This document shows, piece by piece, positions 15,779 through 26,190 of a DNA stretch of 53,865 nucleotides. Origin of the DNA: Gammaproteobacteria bacterium (GTDB lineage Bacteria > Pseudomonadota > Gammaproteobacteria > Steroidobacterales > Steroidobacteraceae); assembly GCA_025355645.1 (NCBI GenBank), contig JANXZG010000066.1, positions 1-53,865 of the forward strand, given 5' to 3'. Numbering within the stretch: the stretch's first letter is position 1; the number at the start of each line of letters is the position of its first letter. The notes beneath the pieces were generated by a model that saw nothing but the letters and a program-made list of their open reading frames with translations, was not told the origin of the DNA and did no database searches. The position numbers were made by a program, and so were the translations under genes.

Positions 15779-16846
15779 CTGCAGCGCGGCAAGCGCCGCG
15801 TGCATCTCGGCCACCTCGCGCGCGAGCTCCTCAAGCTTCGTTACTTGCAGCTTCAGTTCGACAATCGCCGCTGCCTGCGAACCGTTCTGACTGGTCAGTG
15901 ACACGATCGACGCGTGCTGCGACTGCAACTCATTGAGCAGAATTGGCGCGAGTTCCTCGTAGCGCACTCCCTGGATTTTACCGTCGCTGTCGCGGATCAC
16001 GAGTTCCGGGTACACCTGGGCGACTTCCTCGGCAATCAAGCCGTACTGGACCAGGCCGTGGGGGTCAGTTTTCAGGCGAAAGCTCACCGGACGCAATTGC
16101 GCCAGCCGTTCGCTGACGGGGGCGAGCGTCGTGATATCGGTCTTAAAGCGCTCAGAGGAGGCCAGCACGCCTAACTGACCATTTGCCGTGACATAAACCT
16201 GGGCGCCGGTTACCTGTGAGCTGGTGATGCCTGCGATGAAGGTGGCGTGGTGATACTGCGGGAGGCCAATTCGGATGGTGTTGCTCTCGTCAGCCGTTCC
16301 CCAGCTGCCAATGTCGATATTGAACCCGCCTTGAACGATATTTTGACCGGCGAAAGGTCCCACGCCGATATTGCCCTGGCCAGTTTGGCTATTTTGCAAC
16401 GCTTGATATCCGAGCGCTGAGTTGTAAGCACCGGTCGTATTGTTGTTGAGCGCCTGATAGCCGGTCGCGACATTGTTATTTCCGGTGGTGTTGTGATACA
16501 TCGACTGGAAGCCATCCGCGATATTGTCGACCCCGGTCGTGTTGGAGAACAGCGATTCAGCGCCTGCCGCGGTGTTGTTGCTGCCGGAAATATTCGAGAA
16601 CAGGGCGCTAAAGCCGGTGGCGGTGTTGTAGCTGCCGCTGGTATCTGAATACAGGGCGTCCTCGCCGCTCGCGGTGTTATGGCAACCTGATTCGGACAAA
16701 TCGATGTTGAGCAGCGCGTCGGTGCCCATCGCGGTATTTGCCAGGGAATCACTTGCCACCGTGTCCGGCGGTTGCTGAGCCGGCGCCGCAGTTGTCATCG
16801 CATAGAACAGGCAGACCATTGCCGCAATAGCCTTTGAATGATTCAT
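15749..16846 (-). CDS. Secreted YadA-head-like repeat protein with C-terminal S74 autochaperone domain
   Basis: This 365-residue protein starts with a signal peptide (about 1-24, ending TTAAPAQQ). Residues about 45-190 hold roughly seven 22-residue repeats built on TGxxNTAxGxxAL, like heads of trimeric autotransporter adhesins. A Peptidase S74 domain follows (SSERFKTDI with the Ser/Lys self-cleavage pair, LRPVSFRL, YGLIAEEVAQVYPELV, RYEELAPILLNEL) and then a C-terminal coiled coil ending in QR. S74 domains drive trimer folding and then cleave themselves off. The start at 16846 has AGGAGA 6 bp upstream; the open frame to 16945 lacks one. A decayed paralogous tail lies at 31.8-32.0 kb. Confidence 0.85.
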   Translation of the reverse strand: MNHSKAIAAMVCLFYAMTTAAPAQQPPDTVASDSLANTAMGTDALLNIDLSESGCHNTASGEDALYSDTSGSYNTATGFSALFSNISGSNNTAAGAESLFSNTTGVDNIADGFQSMYHNTTGNNNVATGYQALNNNTTGAYNSALGYQALQNSQTGQGNIGVGPFAGQNIVQGGFNIDIGSWGTADESNTIRIGLPQYHHATFIAGITSSQVTGAQVYVTANGQLGVLASSERFKTDITTLAPVSERLAQLRPVSFRLKTDPHGLVQYGLIAEEVAQVYPELVIRDSDGKIQGVRYEELAPILLNELQSQHASIVSLTSQNGSQAAAIVELKLQVTKLEELAREVAEMHAALAALQSKDGLVAQR

Positions 16847-17123
16847 GTTGTCTCCTGCTTTTGCATTGGGGTGAGGTCCATTGACACTCTTCCGGCACGA
16901 CACGTGTGCATCGATCAGCGCGGCTAGCGCTCGGGCGAAACACATACTGCGTGCGCTTGCGCCCGTACTGTCGGCCGCGCCATGAACCGAGGTTACACGA
17001 TGCCATTGTTTCGCAATGCGAGGGGCATCGCGCGTCGTGAACTGCGCGCCTCATGATGCGTCAGAATAAGTCAAACCAGGGCCGGGCCATTCGGAAGCCA
17101 ATACCGGCAGCTGGCCGCGGAAT

Positions 17124-18581
17124 TTAGCCCGTGCCACCGACGGTCAGGGCATCGATGCGCAGCGTCGGCTGGCCGACACCCACGGGGACCGACTGGCCTT
17201 CCTTACCGCAGGTACCGATGCCGCCATCAAGCCTCAGGTCATTTCCGACCATGCTCACCAGGGTCAGCACATCCGGGCCATTGCCAATCAGCGTCGCACC
17301 TTTGACCGGGGCACCTATCCTGCCGCCTTCGATCAAATAAGCCTCGCTCGCCGAAAATACGAACTTGCCCGACGTGATGTCGACCTGGCCGCCGCCGAAA
17401 TTCACGGCATAAAGCCCCTTGTCCACCGACGCGATGATCTCTTCCGGGGCGTGGGAGCCGGCGAGCATGTAGGTATTGGTCATGCGCGGCATCGTCATAT
17501 GCGCAAAGGATTCACGCCGGCCATTGCCCGTGGCCGGAAGCCCCATCAGCCGCGCGTTCAGCTTGTCCTGCAGGTAGCCACGCAGTATGCCCTGCTCGAT
17601 CAGCGTGGTGCACTGCGTCGGCGTTCCCTCATCGTCAATGTTCAGCGAACCGCGGCGCCGATTGAGCGTACCGTCATCAACCACCGTAATGCCCTCGGCC
17701 GCGACTTTCTGGCCGATGCGATTGGAGAAAGCGGAGGTGCCCTTGCGGTTGAAGTCGCCCTCGAGGCCGTGACCGATGGCCTCGTGCAGCAAAATCCCGG
17801 GCCAGCCGGGCCCTAGCACGACCGGCATCGAGCCGGCGGGCGCGGCCACTGCATCAAGATTGACCAGTGCCTGGCGTACCGCTTCGCGACCATGCGCGAG
17901 CGCCTCATCGCCCTGCAGCAGCTCATCGAGCCCGAATCGTCCGCCGCCGCCGCTGTAGCCTTGCTCGCGCCGGCCATTCTGTTCGACGATCACCGACACA
18001 TTGATGCGCACCAGCGGGCGCACATCCGCGGCAAACGTCCCGTCGCTGCTGGCGATCAGGATGACCTGGTGCGCGGCGGCGAGCGAAGCCATGACCTGCT
18101 TGACCCTGGGGTCGATCCGACGTGTCTCCGCATCGATGCGCATCAGCACCGCGACCTTATCCTCGTCGCGCACGGTATCGAGCGGATCAATGGGCTGATA
18201 TAGGCGCTGTGCCGGGCGGCGCTCCCAGACCTTGACCGCATTGCGCCCGCCGCTGCGCGCGATGGCGCGCGCAGCATCGGAGGCCTCCTGCAGCGCCGGC
18301 AGCTGCACCTCGTCGGTATAGGCAAAGCCGGTTTTCTCGCCGCAGATCGCGCGCACGCCCACGCCCTGCTCGATGCTGTGCGAGCCATCCTTGACGATCC
18401 CATCCTCGAGCGACCAGGACTCCTCGCGCGACAGCTCAAAATAGAGGTCCGCATAATCGGCACCGCGACTCATGACCTCGCCGAGGACGTTGCTCAGGCG
18501 ACTCTCGTTAAGTCCGGCGGGCGCGAGGATCATCCGATCGGCGAGTTCGTACGGCGGTGACGTTTGCATGGCTACGTTCAT
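17124..18581 (-). CDS. tldD: Metalloprotease subunit TldD
   Basis: This 485-residue protein is the catalytic partner of PmbA. The metal site [11 protein letters not shown] is intact (about residues 270-280). The family start [26 protein letters not shown] and the late [24 protein letters not shown] and [16 protein letters not shown] are present. Its start overlaps the nitrilase stop by 4 bp (ATGA). It ends the maf-rng-yhdP-nitrilase-tldD run. Its usual neighbours darP and pmbA lie 5 kb away instead of adjacent. Confidence 0.95.
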   Translation of the reverse strand: MNVAMQTSPPYELADRMILAPAGLNESRLSNVLGEVMSRGADYADLYFELSREESWSLEDGIVKDGSHSIEQGVGVRAICGEKTGFAYTDEVQLPALQEASDAARAIARSGGRNAVKVWERRPAQRLYQPIDPLDTVRDEDKVAVLMRIDAETRRIDPRVKQVMASLAAAHQVILIASSDGTFAADVRPLVRINVSVIVEQNGRREQGYSGGGGRFGLDELLQGDEALAHGREAVRQALVNLDAVAAPAGSMPVVLGPGWPGILLHEAIGHGLEGDFNRKGTSAFSNRIGQKVAAEGITVVDDGTLNRRRGSLNIDDEGTPTQCTTLIEQGILRGYLQDKLNARLMGLPATGNGRRESFAHMTMPRMTNTYMLAGSHAPEEIIASVDKGLYAVNFGGGQVDITSGKFVFSASEAYLIEGGRIGAPVKGATLIGNGPDVLTLVSMVGNDLRLDGGIGTCGKEGQSVPVGVGQPTLRIDALTVGGTG

Positions 18582-19417
18582 GCGGTCTCGGTCTCGCGCG
18601 CGGTGATGGGCAATTTCCGGTTGTCGAGCGCCGGAAAGCGCGCGCGCGCCTCAGATTGCCCGGCGAGGTCGAACTCCGCCATGATCACGCCCTCGCCTTC
18701 CTGCCGGCGCGCGAGGACCTGGCCCCAGTAATCGACGATCAGCGAATCGCCGTAAGTCTCCCGGCCGCTGCTGTGCGTGCCAACCTGCGCTGGCGCGACC
18801 ACGTAGCACAGGTTCTCGATCGCTCGCGCCCGTAGCAATGTCTCCCAGTGGGCCCGTCCCGTGGGCACGGTGAAGGCCGCTGGCATGGCGAGCCATACGG
18901 CGCCCTTCGCAACCATGTCGCGATACAGCTCGGGGAAGCGCATGTCATAGCAGACTGACAGTCCCAAGCGTCCCGCTGGCGTATCGGCGAGGACAATCCG
19001 GCGCCCGGGCTCAACCGTGCTCGATTCGCGATACTGTTCGTTGCGCCCCGGAATGGCCACATCAAACAGGTGGATCTTGTCGTAGCGTGCGACGCGCCGG
19101 CCCGCCGCATCGATCAGCAGCGAGGCATTGGCGACGCGGCCGTCGCCGGCGCCGCGGATGTTGACCGTTCCGCCTAGAATCCACAGGCCCAGCGCGCGCG
19201 CGGTATCGCGCAGGAAGTCCTGCGCCGGTCCCTGCCCATCGCTTTCGGCGATGTTGAGCTTGTCGGCGTCACGCAGTCCGATGAACGCGAAATTCTCGGG
19301 CAGGCAGGCGATAACCGCGCCCGCCTCGCGCGCCTCGCGCAGCAAGCGCCCGGCCGTAGCCAGGTTCTTTTCCACCAGGTGACCAGAAGTCATCTGGATA
19401 GCAGCAACTTTTCCCAT
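18578..19417 (-). CDS. Carbon-nitrogen hydrolase (nitrilase superfamily)
   Basis: This 279-residue protein has the nitrilase triad: Glu in ACLPENFAF, Lys in RYDKIHLFD and Cys in [15 protein letters not shown]. It falls in the Nit1/YbeM-like branch often encoded between yhdP and tldD. Those enzymes include deaminated-glutathione amidases, so a metabolite repair role is likely but not certain. Its ATG overlaps the yhdP stop by one base (TAATG) and its stop overlaps the tldD start, so it is embedded in a coupled operon. Confidence 0.9.
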   Translation of the reverse strand: MGKVAAIQMTSGHLVEKNLATAGRLLREAREAGAVIACLPENFAFIGLRDADKLNIAESDGQGPAQDFLRDTARALGLWILGGTVNIRGAGDGRVANASLLIDAAGRRVARYDKIHLFDVAIPGRNEQYRESSTVEPGRRIVLADTPAGRLGLSVCYDMRFPELYRDMVAKGAVWLAMPAAFTVPTGRAHWETLLRARAIENLCYVVAPAQVGTHSSGRETYGDSLIVDYWGQVLARRQEGEGVIMAEFDLAGQSEARARFPALDNRKLPITARETETA

Positions 19418-22400
19418 TACTTGGCAACCCCTGTATTGACCCCCGCGGCCTCCGAACCCTGAACTTTTTTCACGATCGGATTATCCCAGCCTCCGGTGAT
19501 CCGATAATACCCCCGTGCCAATCCGCGCAGCGGCTGTTTGAACACCTGCGTGAACAGCAAGGCGACGGCCCCCGCCACCGGGCCCCCGATTACGGTAGCC
19601 CCCAGGGGCAAGGAATTTCCCACGCTGCCTGTGACTACTGCTGTTTGGTCATAATCCTTATTTTTCAAGCCCACGCGGCCGATGATGCCGATTTCCGCGG
19701 CGGGGCCCTTGACCAGCACGTTGTCCGTGAAGGCATCGCCCCCGCGCAGGTCAAAATCGCCCCGTATCGTATCGAAGGCCATGCCCTTGTCGGTCAGGTC
19801 CGAAAAATCGAGCGACAGGCGCCGCGGGATCTCCGCGATGCTGGCAAGTCCGAGTACCCGGCCAGCGCCCGGCTTGATGGCAAAGATCTGGCCCTTGTCG
19901 AGTGCGACTTGCAAGTGCCCGACCGCATCGCGCAATGTATCGGCGCTGGGCGCGCCCAGCCAGTTGATGTCGAAGTCTAGGCGTCCGGACTTTCCGGACA
20001 TCACGTCGACATAGCCCAGCTGTGTCAGCGTCGTCCGCACATCGGTACTCTGCAGCACACCGGCGAGATGACCCAGCCCCGCGTCCTTGCCACGCCATTC
20101 ACCCTGGGACTTGATCGAAAAACTCGGGCTCGTGACATCGATCCGATCGAGGATGACCCCATCGCCCGTCTTCGAGATCGCCGCCTGCACATCGCCGAAA
20201 TGCCGGTCACCCCAGTCAAGCTCGTCGATCTGAATCTTGAGCGCCGGAACGCGGGCCGGCCCGAAGGCTCCGGCAGCCACAGGCGCGGCAGCGGGTTTGG
20301 CGCTCTCGTCACTGTCATCCACGCGCATACGGGTGAACTTCAGGTCCCACGGATCGGTCCCCGCTGCGGGCACGGTGACCGCGCCGTCGACATTCGGGCC
20401 GTCGAACCCCAGGCGCCAGTGATCGGCGCTTTTTTCCAGCGAGATACCAACCTTTCGAAACGCGAGTCCGAGGGCATCGAGCCGCTCAACGTCCAGCTTC
20501 GCTTCGTGCAGGTAGAAGGACAGTGGCCTCGCGTTCTTGTCATCGCTCCCCATCAGGCTCTGCCAGCCATCGAGGCCCAGGCGTTCCAGGTGCCCGCCGA
20601 TGCTCACGATCTGATTGTCAGCGAACGCCGGATCTGCGCCGCCAAACATCACCGATGCATGCGCGAGCTTCTCCTCGCCCGTGCTCGATTCGAACTCGAA
20701 CGCCGCGCGCGCGATCGGCCCGAGTGACACGGCGACTTGCGTGCCACCTCCGGTCGGCCACTGGATGTCGAGGGTCGAGGGCAGCGGGTGCGCTGCGGCC
20801 TTGCGAAGCGGTTCCGGCAATGCGCTTTCGAGGCCGACGAAGTTCGTGGTGAGGTGCACCGAGCGCTCGCGCGCCGGCAACTGCGCGATTGCGACCGTTC
20901 CCTGCCAATCCGCCGCGCCGGTTAATGCGAGCTCCGCTGGCAGTCCGAGCGCGGTCCGCAAGGCCTCACCACTGAGCGTGCCATGCAGGTCCAGTTGCGT
21001 GCGGGTCAACGGCCGTTTCTTGCCAGCATTGACGCTGACCCGCAGGCTGCCGCCGAGCACCTGCCCGTGCAGATCGGCACGGGCGACATGTCCGCCATCG
21101 ACGTCCACGCTGCCGCGCAGCTCACTCGCGCTGAGCGGCAATCCCTGATGGCTCAGCGTAACCCCGTCAAGTTGCGCATGCACGAGAACGCGGCGATGCT
21201 CAAATTCCTTGAACGGCAGGAACAAGTCCACGTTGGCGCTGACCGGACCGTTGCCCTCGACGCCGTAGAAGGCGCCGTCGGTCATGGTGTTCAACGGGGT
21301 CGCGCGCAGGAAACCGATCGCCGCACGCGCATCGCCGCCGCCCTGCGCATGAATTTCCAGCTCGCCGGTCTTGAAATCGGCGAAGCGGGCATCGCCGCGT
21401 TCGAGGTTAAGTCCCTGGGTATCGGCGCGGGTCAAATGCATGCTCAGGCCTTCATTGTGGAACTCTGCCTGGCCGGCCATGTTCTCGAGTAGCGGCCAAC
21501 CCTCGCCGTAGCTCAAGATCATGCTGTCGACATTGGCACGCGCAATGAAAACTCCGCCGCCGTCCCGGAATGGAAACTGGCGCAAGGCGCCCCGCAGAAT
21601 GACCTCGGCCTTCGAGAGGCGCCCGGACACGAAGGCCTGGGAAAGCCACGCCAGGGCGGAGGCGCCGATCAGCCCATGCGGCAGGTAGTAACGCGTGCCG
21701 GCGATGTTGCCATCTTCGACCTCGGCGATGACCGCGATCTGCGGTGAATCGCCATTGGGGAACAGTTGCAGCGCGGCCTGTGCGTGCGCCGCCGCGTCGG
21801 GGTTGCGAAACTCGATCGATGGCGTCGCGATCGTCAGGTTGTCGGCGGAGCGGTTCCAGTACAGCGTTCCCTTCAGCACGTCGAAGCTGACCGGTTGCGG
21901 CCATTGCGTCGGCCAGGCCATCAGCAGCGAATCGCAGTCGAGCTGCACGTGGCCGCCGAATTGATTTCCGGCAATCTCCCCCGATAGCCCGCGAAATCCG
22001 GGAATCGAGCCGACCGGCGCAAAACCGGCGTCGCGGAACCGGGCGGCCACCCGCATGCTCCACGGATCGGCCACTGTGGCACGCGCAATTTCCAGCTGCG
22101 CATCCGACCAGATGCCGGTCGGCGCGATATCAAGCAGCCGTTCGCGCAGCTCACGCTGTGGCAGCAAGCCGGTCAGCGGCAGCAAAGTGGCCGCGCGCAA
22201 ATAGCTTGCGCTGGCGCGCAACTCGAGCAATCCGGCATCACTACTGCGCCAGGTCACATCGAACTGCGACAACGGGTCCTTGGTGTCGGCGCGCCGCGCG
22301 AGTATGCGCCGGCCGCTCAAGCTCCAGCGGTCCTGGATATGATCGAGCGTCACAAGGCCGCCAATCTCGTCAAATTTAGCCACCGATCCTTCATCGAGCC

Positions 22401-23247
22401 GCGTCTCGACGGCGTGGGCCGAGAAGTTCACCTGCGCATGCGCGAGTTCCGCGCCACGCCCTGCCGCAGTCAACTCAAAATTTCCCTCACCCGCATTCAG
22501 GTTGGTCAGGTACTCAGGCATGAACTCGCGCCAGCCTGCGAAGGACACGTTGTGGACCTGCATGTCGCCGTGCCACATGAGCGTACTGGAAGGGGCCAGG
22601 CCCGCCGCTGCGCCGCTCGCATTGAAGTCCCCGCCCAGCACCGGCGGCAATCGCGCCTCCACGGTAATGGCAATCGCATCCTTGTCCCGCTGCATAACCA
22701 GATTGACCTTCTCGAGCAGCAGCTGCGGCATGGATGGATTCCAGTTCTGCAGCGCGACGCGCCCCGAGCGGATTTCAAAGGTACCCGCCGGCAGATCTTC
22801 CAGGGTGAGCGCCTCGTCATCCGCAGCCGGGCCGCTCAGCTCAATCTCGGCGGCCAGGGCGAAGCTGCTCGGCCCCAGGCGCACGATCGCAAGATCAGGG
22901 CCGACCAGCTCCAGCCGGCCGGCAAAGATATTGCCGGTGCGCAGTACTTGCCGCAGGTCCGCGCCGATACGGCCGCTTGCGGCGCGCGCGAGCACCCGCC
23001 GATCGTCGCGCGAACGCAGTTCAAGCTGGTCAAACAGCAGTTCCGGGCCATACCAGCGCAGCGTCGGCGAGACATGCGCAAAGCTGATATGCAAGCCGGT
23101 CTGGCGATTAATCCAGGCTTTGATCTGGTCCTGGTAATGCGGCACGCGATCGAGCGCGACCTTCGTGAGCAGCAGGACCACGAGCACGAAGCCTATGAAT
23201 CCGGCCAGCACATACAGCAGGATCTTGCCGAGCTTACGAATATTCAT
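19417..23247 (-). CDS. yhdP: YhdP family AsmA-like phospholipid transport protein
   Basis: This 1276-residue protein has one N-terminal transmembrane helix (about 9-30, ILLYVLAGFIGFVLVVLL) and a long periplasmic beta-rich body. The C-terminal segment (about 1060-1260) includes LDFDINWLGAPS, GRVLGLASIAEIPRRLSLDFSD and GGPVAGAVALLFTQVFK, typical of DUF3971/AsmA-C regions. YhdP-type proteins bridge inner and outer membranes and carry phospholipids in E. coli. Length matches E. coli YhdP (about 1266). It starts immediately after the rng stop (no gap), the standard rng-yhdP order. Confidence 0.93.
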   Translation of the reverse strand: MNIRKLGKILLYVLAGFIGFVLVVLLLTKVALDRVPHYQDQIKAWINRQTGLHISFAHVSPTLRWYGPELLFDQLELRSRDDRRVLARAASGRIGADLRQVLRTGNIFAGRLELVGPDLAIVRLGPSSFALAAEIELSGPAADDEALTLEDLPAGTFEIRSGRVALQNWNPSMPQLLLEKVNLVMQRDKDAIAITVEARLPPVLGGDFNASGAAAGLAPSSTLMWHGDMQVHNVSFAGWREFMPEYLTNLNAGEGNFELTAAGRGAELAHAQVNFSAHAVETRLDEGSVAKFDEIGGLVTLDHIQDRWSLSGRRILARRADTKDPLSQFDVTWRSSDAGLLELRASASYLRAATLLPLTGLLPQRELRERLLDIAPTGIWSDAQLEIARATVADPWSMRVAARFRDAGFAPVGSIPGFRGLSGEIAGNQFGGHVQLDCDSLLMAWPTQWPQPVSFDVLKGTLYWNRSADNLTIATPSIEFRNPDAAAHAQAALQLFPNGDSPQIAVIAEVEDGNIAGTRYYLPHGLIGASALAWLSQAFVSGRLSKAEVILRGALRQFPFRDGGGVFIARANVDSMILSYGEGWPLLENMAGQAEFHNEGLSMHLTRADTQGLNLERGDARFADFKTGELEIHAQGGGDARAAIGFLRATPLNTMTDGAFYGVEGNGPVSANVDLFLPFKEFEHRRVLVHAQLDGVTLSHQGLPLSASELRGSVDVDGGHVARADLHGQVLGGSLRVSVNAGKKRPLTRTQLDLHGTLSGEALRTALGLPAELALTGAADWQGTVAIAQLPARERSVHLTTNFVGLESALPEPLRKAAAHPLPSTLDIQWPTGGGTQVAVSLGPIARAAFEFESSTGEEKLAHASVMFGGADPAFADNQIVSIGGHLERLGLDGWQSLMGSDDKNARPLSFYLHEAKLDVERLDALGLAFRKVGISLEKSADHWRLGFDGPNVDGAVTVPAAGTDPWDLKFTRMRVDDSDESAKPAAAPVAAGAFGPARVPALKIQIDELDWGDRHFGDVQAAISKTGDGVILDRIDVTSPSFSIKSQGEWRGKDAGLGHLAGVLQSTDVRTTLTQLGYVDVMSGKSGRLDFDINWLGAPSADTLRDAVGHLQVALDKGQIFAIKPGAGRVLGLASIAEIPRRLSLDFSDLTDKGMAFDTIRGDFDLRGGDAFTDNVLVKGPAAEIGIIGRVGLKNKDYDQTAVVTGSVGNSLPLGATVIGGPVAGAVALLFTQVFKQPLRGLARGYYRITGGWDNPIVKKVQGSEAAGVNTGVAK

Positions 23248-24717
23248 TCACATCAACACGACGTCGTACTGGTCGACCGTATAAAGCGCTTCGGTCTGCA
23301 GCCGGATCGGCTTGCCGGTTGATAGTTCCAGCTCCCCGAGCGCAACGGATTCCTCGTCCAGCAGTCTCTCGATCACATCCTGATGCGCCAACACCATCAG
23401 TTGCTGGCATTCAAACTGGCGAGCCTGGCGCTGAATTTCCCGAAATACCTCATAACATACTGTTTCCGCGGTTTTCACAAAACCGCGCCCTTCGCAAGTT
23501 GGACAAGCCTGGCACAAGACATGTTCCAGACTTTCACGCGTTCTTTTGCGCGTCATCTCCACAAGCCCGAGCGGCGATACCGAGGAGATGCTGGTCTTCA
23601 CGTGGTCCGAGGCGAGCGCGCGCTCGAAAGCCTGGATCACCTGCCGGCGATGCTGCGACTCCTCCATGTCGATAAAATCGATGATGATGATGCCCCCAAG
23701 GTTACGCAGCCGAAGCTGTCGCGCAATTGCGACCGCAGCCTCGAGGTTGGTGCGAAAGATGGTTTCTTCCAGGTTGCGATGCCCGACGAATGCGCCGGTG
23801 TTGATGTCGATCGTCGTCATCGCCTCGGTCTGGTCGATAATGACGTAGCCGCCGGATTTCAGTAGCACCTTGCGCTCGAGGGCCTTCTGGATCTCCTCTT
23901 CCACATGATGCATCTCGAACAGTGGCCGCGCTTCGCCGTACAGCTCGAGCTTCGATCTTGCATCAGGCATGAAGGTTGTCGCGAATTCCGTCATTTCCTG
24001 ATGGGCACCTGGCTGGTCGATCAGCACGCGGTCCACATCGGGCCGCAGCAGGTCGCGCAGAATGCGCAGGTGCAGCGGCAGGTCCGCATGTACCAACTGT
24101 CCGGGCGAGGTGCGCAGGCCCTTCTGGCGGATGAATTCCCACAGGCGGCGCAGGTAGCTCATGTCGCTATGCAGCGCCGCAGGCGTCGCGACCTCCGCTG
24201 CGGTGCGCACGATGAAGCCTGCGCCCTCGTCGGGCAGTACGCCCGCCTGCACGGCGGCGCGCAGTCGCTCGCGCTCACTCTCGCTCTCGATGCGCGCCGA
24301 CACGCCAATGCCGCCACCCTGCGGCATATAAACGAGGAAGCGCGACGGCAGCGTGATGTAGGTCGTCAGGCGCGCGCCCTTGGTGCCGAGCGGATCCTTG
24401 ACCACTTGCACCAGTATCTCGTCGCCCTCGGCAACCAGGGTACGGATATTTTCAGTGCGCGGCGGCTCGATGCCGGTCCCGGCATGATGCCGGTCGTAGA
24501 TGTCCGAGGCATGCAGGAACGCGGTGCGCTCGAGCCCGATCTCAATGAATGCGGCCTGCATGCCGGGCAGAACCCGCGACACGCGGCCTTTGTAGATGTT
24601 GCTGATGAGGCCACGACGGCTGGGGCGCTCCAGGAACAACTCCTGAAGCATGCCCTCCTCGATGACGGCGGCGCGGGCCTCGTGAAAACTCGCGTTGATC
24701 AATATCTCGGTACTCAT
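23248..24717 (-). CDS. rng: Ribonuclease G
   Basis: This 489-residue endoribonuclease processes 16S rRNA 5' ends and some mRNAs. It contains the S1-like domain ([26 protein letters not shown]), the catalytic DNase I-like domain ([20 protein letters not shown] with the metal-binding Asp residues, [10 protein letters not shown]) and the zinc-link pair [11 protein letters not shown]. It lacks the long RNase E C-terminal scaffold. The ATG at 24717 is preferred because it forms an ATGA overlap with the maf stop; three codons upstream is an alternative start. Confidence 0.96.
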   Translation of the reverse strand: MSTEILINASFHEARAAVIEEGMLQELFLERPSRRGLISNIYKGRVSRVLPGMQAAFIEIGLERTAFLHASDIYDRHHAGTGIEPPRTENIRTLVAEGDEILVQVVKDPLGTKGARLTTYITLPSRFLVYMPQGGGIGVSARIESESERERLRAAVQAGVLPDEGAGFIVRTAAEVATPAALHSDMSYLRRLWEFIRQKGLRTSPGQLVHADLPLHLRILRDLLRPDVDRVLIDQPGAHQEMTEFATTFMPDARSKLELYGEARPLFEMHHVEEEIQKALERKVLLKSGGYVIIDQTEAMTTIDINTGAFVGHRNLEETIFRTNLEAAVAIARQLRLRNLGGIIIIDFIDMEESQHRRQVIQAFERALASDHVKTSISSVSPLGLVEMTRKRTRESLEHVLCQACPTCEGRGFVKTAETVCYEVFREIQRQARQFECQQLMVLAHQDVIERLLDEESVALGELELSTGKPIRLQTEALYTVDQYDVVLM

Positions 24718-25319
24718 GGCGCGCACCAGCGCGGCACGCCGGCGCGGGCCAGCAGCTCGGCGGTCTCAAAGACCGGCAGGCCCATGACGCCGGAATAGGA
24801 GCCATGCAATTGCTCGATGAACACCGCGCCATAGCCCTGGATCGCGTAGCCGCCGGCCTTGCCCTCCGGCTCCCCACTGTCCACATAGGCACGGCGTTCT
24901 AGTGGCGTGATCGGGCGAAAACTGACTTCGCTTGCGCTGAGGCGCCACGCCGACCCGGCCGCATCGCGAACGGCCACCGCGGTCAGCACCGAATGGGTTC
25001 GGCCCGACAATTCGCCCAGCATCCGCTCTGCATCCTCGCGGTCGACGGGCTTGCCGAGGATGCGCCCGTCGATGACCACCGCGGTATCTGCGCCCAGTAC
25101 CGGCGCCGCCTGCAACGCGGAACGTGCGCCGGTCGCAACCTGCCAGCCCGCCTCGGCCTTCGCAAGCGCCAGGCGCACGACGTAGTCCGGTGCTACTTCG
25201 GCTTCGCGCACCGCCTCGTCAACGGTGACGCCGAGGGGTCTGAATGGCACCCCAATCTGCTGCAGCAATTCATGCCGCCGCGGCGACTGGGAGGCCAGAT
25301 AGACGAAACCGGTAGTCAT
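24714..25319 (-). CDS. maf: Maf-type nucleoside triphosphate pyrophosphatase
   Basis: This 201-residue protein has the Maf signature [17 protein letters not shown], the [16 protein letters not shown] motif with catalytic Asp, and [25 protein letters not shown]. It most resembles the YhdE branch, which hydrolyses dTTP and UTP. The substrate is inferred from that resemblance. Its stop overlaps the rng start. rlmH lies 27 bp upstream. Confidence 0.95.
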   Translation of the reverse strand: MTTGFVYLASQSPRRHELLQQIGVPFRPLGVTVDEAVREAEVAPDYVVRLALAKAEAGWQVATGARSALQAAPVLGADTAVVIDGRILGKPVDREDAERMLGELSGRTHSVLTAVAVRDAAGSAWRLSASEVSFRPITPLERRAYVDSGEPEGKAGGYAIQGYGAVFIEQLHGSYSGVMGLPVFETAELLARAGVPRWCAP

Positions 25320-25346
25320 GGGGTCAGAATAGCGAACCTAAGGACT

Positions 25347-25787
25347 TTAAGCTCGGTGATAAGGATGTCCCGAGTGCATGCTAATGGCCCGGTACAGCTG
25401 CTCGGCCACAATGACCCGAACCAGCGCATGCGGAAGCGTCAGCGGCGAGAGCGACCATTGTAGATCGGCGCAATCGAGGCACTGGCGGCTCAGCCCGTCG
25501 GGACCGCCGATCAGAAGCTTAAGCGCGCGCCCCGAGCCCAAGCGCCCCTGCAGCCAGGCACTCAAGGCGGCCGTGTCCATGCTCTTGCCAGGCACTGCGA
25601 GCGCCACGACATAGTCGCCACGTTCCAGCGCCGCCTGCATGGCCGCGCCCTCTTTGGCAACCGTGCTGACGGCAATCTCGCGCAGCTCGAGCGCCAAGGG
25701 TTTGCGTAGCCGCCTGGCGTATTGCAGATATCCTAAGTTGACCCATTCGGGCAGGCGGGTGCCGGCGGCAATCAGCTGGCATTTCAT
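25347..25787 (-). CDS. rlmH: 23S rRNA pseudouridine-1915 N3-methyltransferase RlmH
   Basis: This 146-residue SPOUT methyltransferase shows the family C-terminus: LKLLIGGPDGLS (AdoMet knot loop), LSPLTLPHALVRVIVAEQLYRA and HSGHPYHRA. It methylates pseudouridine 1915 of 23S rRNA on the assembled 70S ribosome. It is about 10 residues shorter than the E. coli protein, mainly near the N-terminus. Its start overlaps the rsfS stop by 4 bp, as in the common rsfS-rlmH pair. Confidence 0.96.
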   Translation of the reverse strand: MKCQLIAAGTRLPEWVNLGYLQYARRLRKPLALELREIAVSTVAKEGAAMQAALERGDYVVALAVPGKSMDTAALSAWLQGRLGSGRALKLLIGGPDGLSRQCLDCADLQWSLSPLTLPHALVRVIVAEQLYRAISMHSGHPYHRA

Positions 25788-26179
25788 CTCGCGGTGGCGC
25801 GTTTCACGGCCGTCATGCCCCAGAGCTTCTCAAGCCCATAGAAATCCCGGACGCGCGGCAACATGACGTGCACGATCACATCCGACAGATCGATCAGTAC
25901 CCAGTCGCTGTCCTTCTGGCCCTCGACACCGTGCGGCCGGAAGCCCGCCGACTTGGTCTTATCCACCACCCGCTGCGCCACCGAGTGCACGTGCCGATCG
26001 GACGTGCCGCTGGCGATAATCATGGTATCGGCGATGTCGGTCAGGCCGCGAACGTCGAGTACCTTGATGTCCAGGGCCTTCATGTCGGCCAGGGCATCGA
26101 CAACGATCGTCGGCAGCGAGGATTTGCGTGTGATCTTGGGTTTGCGAGGGGCGCGCTTAAGGGTTTTCTTCGTGGGCAC
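25784..26179 (-). CDS. rsfS: Ribosomal silencing factor RsfS
   Basis: RsfS binds L14 and blocks subunit joining in starvation. The family core is VDALADMKALDIKVLDVRG, MIIASGTSDRHVHSVAQRVV, GVEGQKDSDWVLIDLSDVIVHVM and the final RDFYGLEKLW. An N-terminal basic patch (KKTLKRAPRKPKI) precedes it. I chose the GTG at 26179 (131 residues), with GGATGAG a few bases upstream. A TTG at 26206 would give 140 residues and overlap nadD by 16 bp. The order holA-nadD-rsfS-rlmH is conserved. Confidence 0.93.
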   Translation of the reverse strand: MPTKKTLKRAPRKPKITRKSSLPTIVVDALADMKALDIKVLDVRGLTDIADTMIIASGTSDRHVHSVAQRVVDKTKSAGFRPHGVEGQKDSDWVLIDLSDVIVHVMLPRVRDFYGLEKLWGMTAVKRATAR

Positions 26180-26190
26180 TAGCTCATCCG

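Noticed and set aside
22339..23322. 327-residue plus-strand open frame inside yhdP
   Set aside because: It is antisense to yhdP, has no recognisable motif and spans the yhdP/rng junction.
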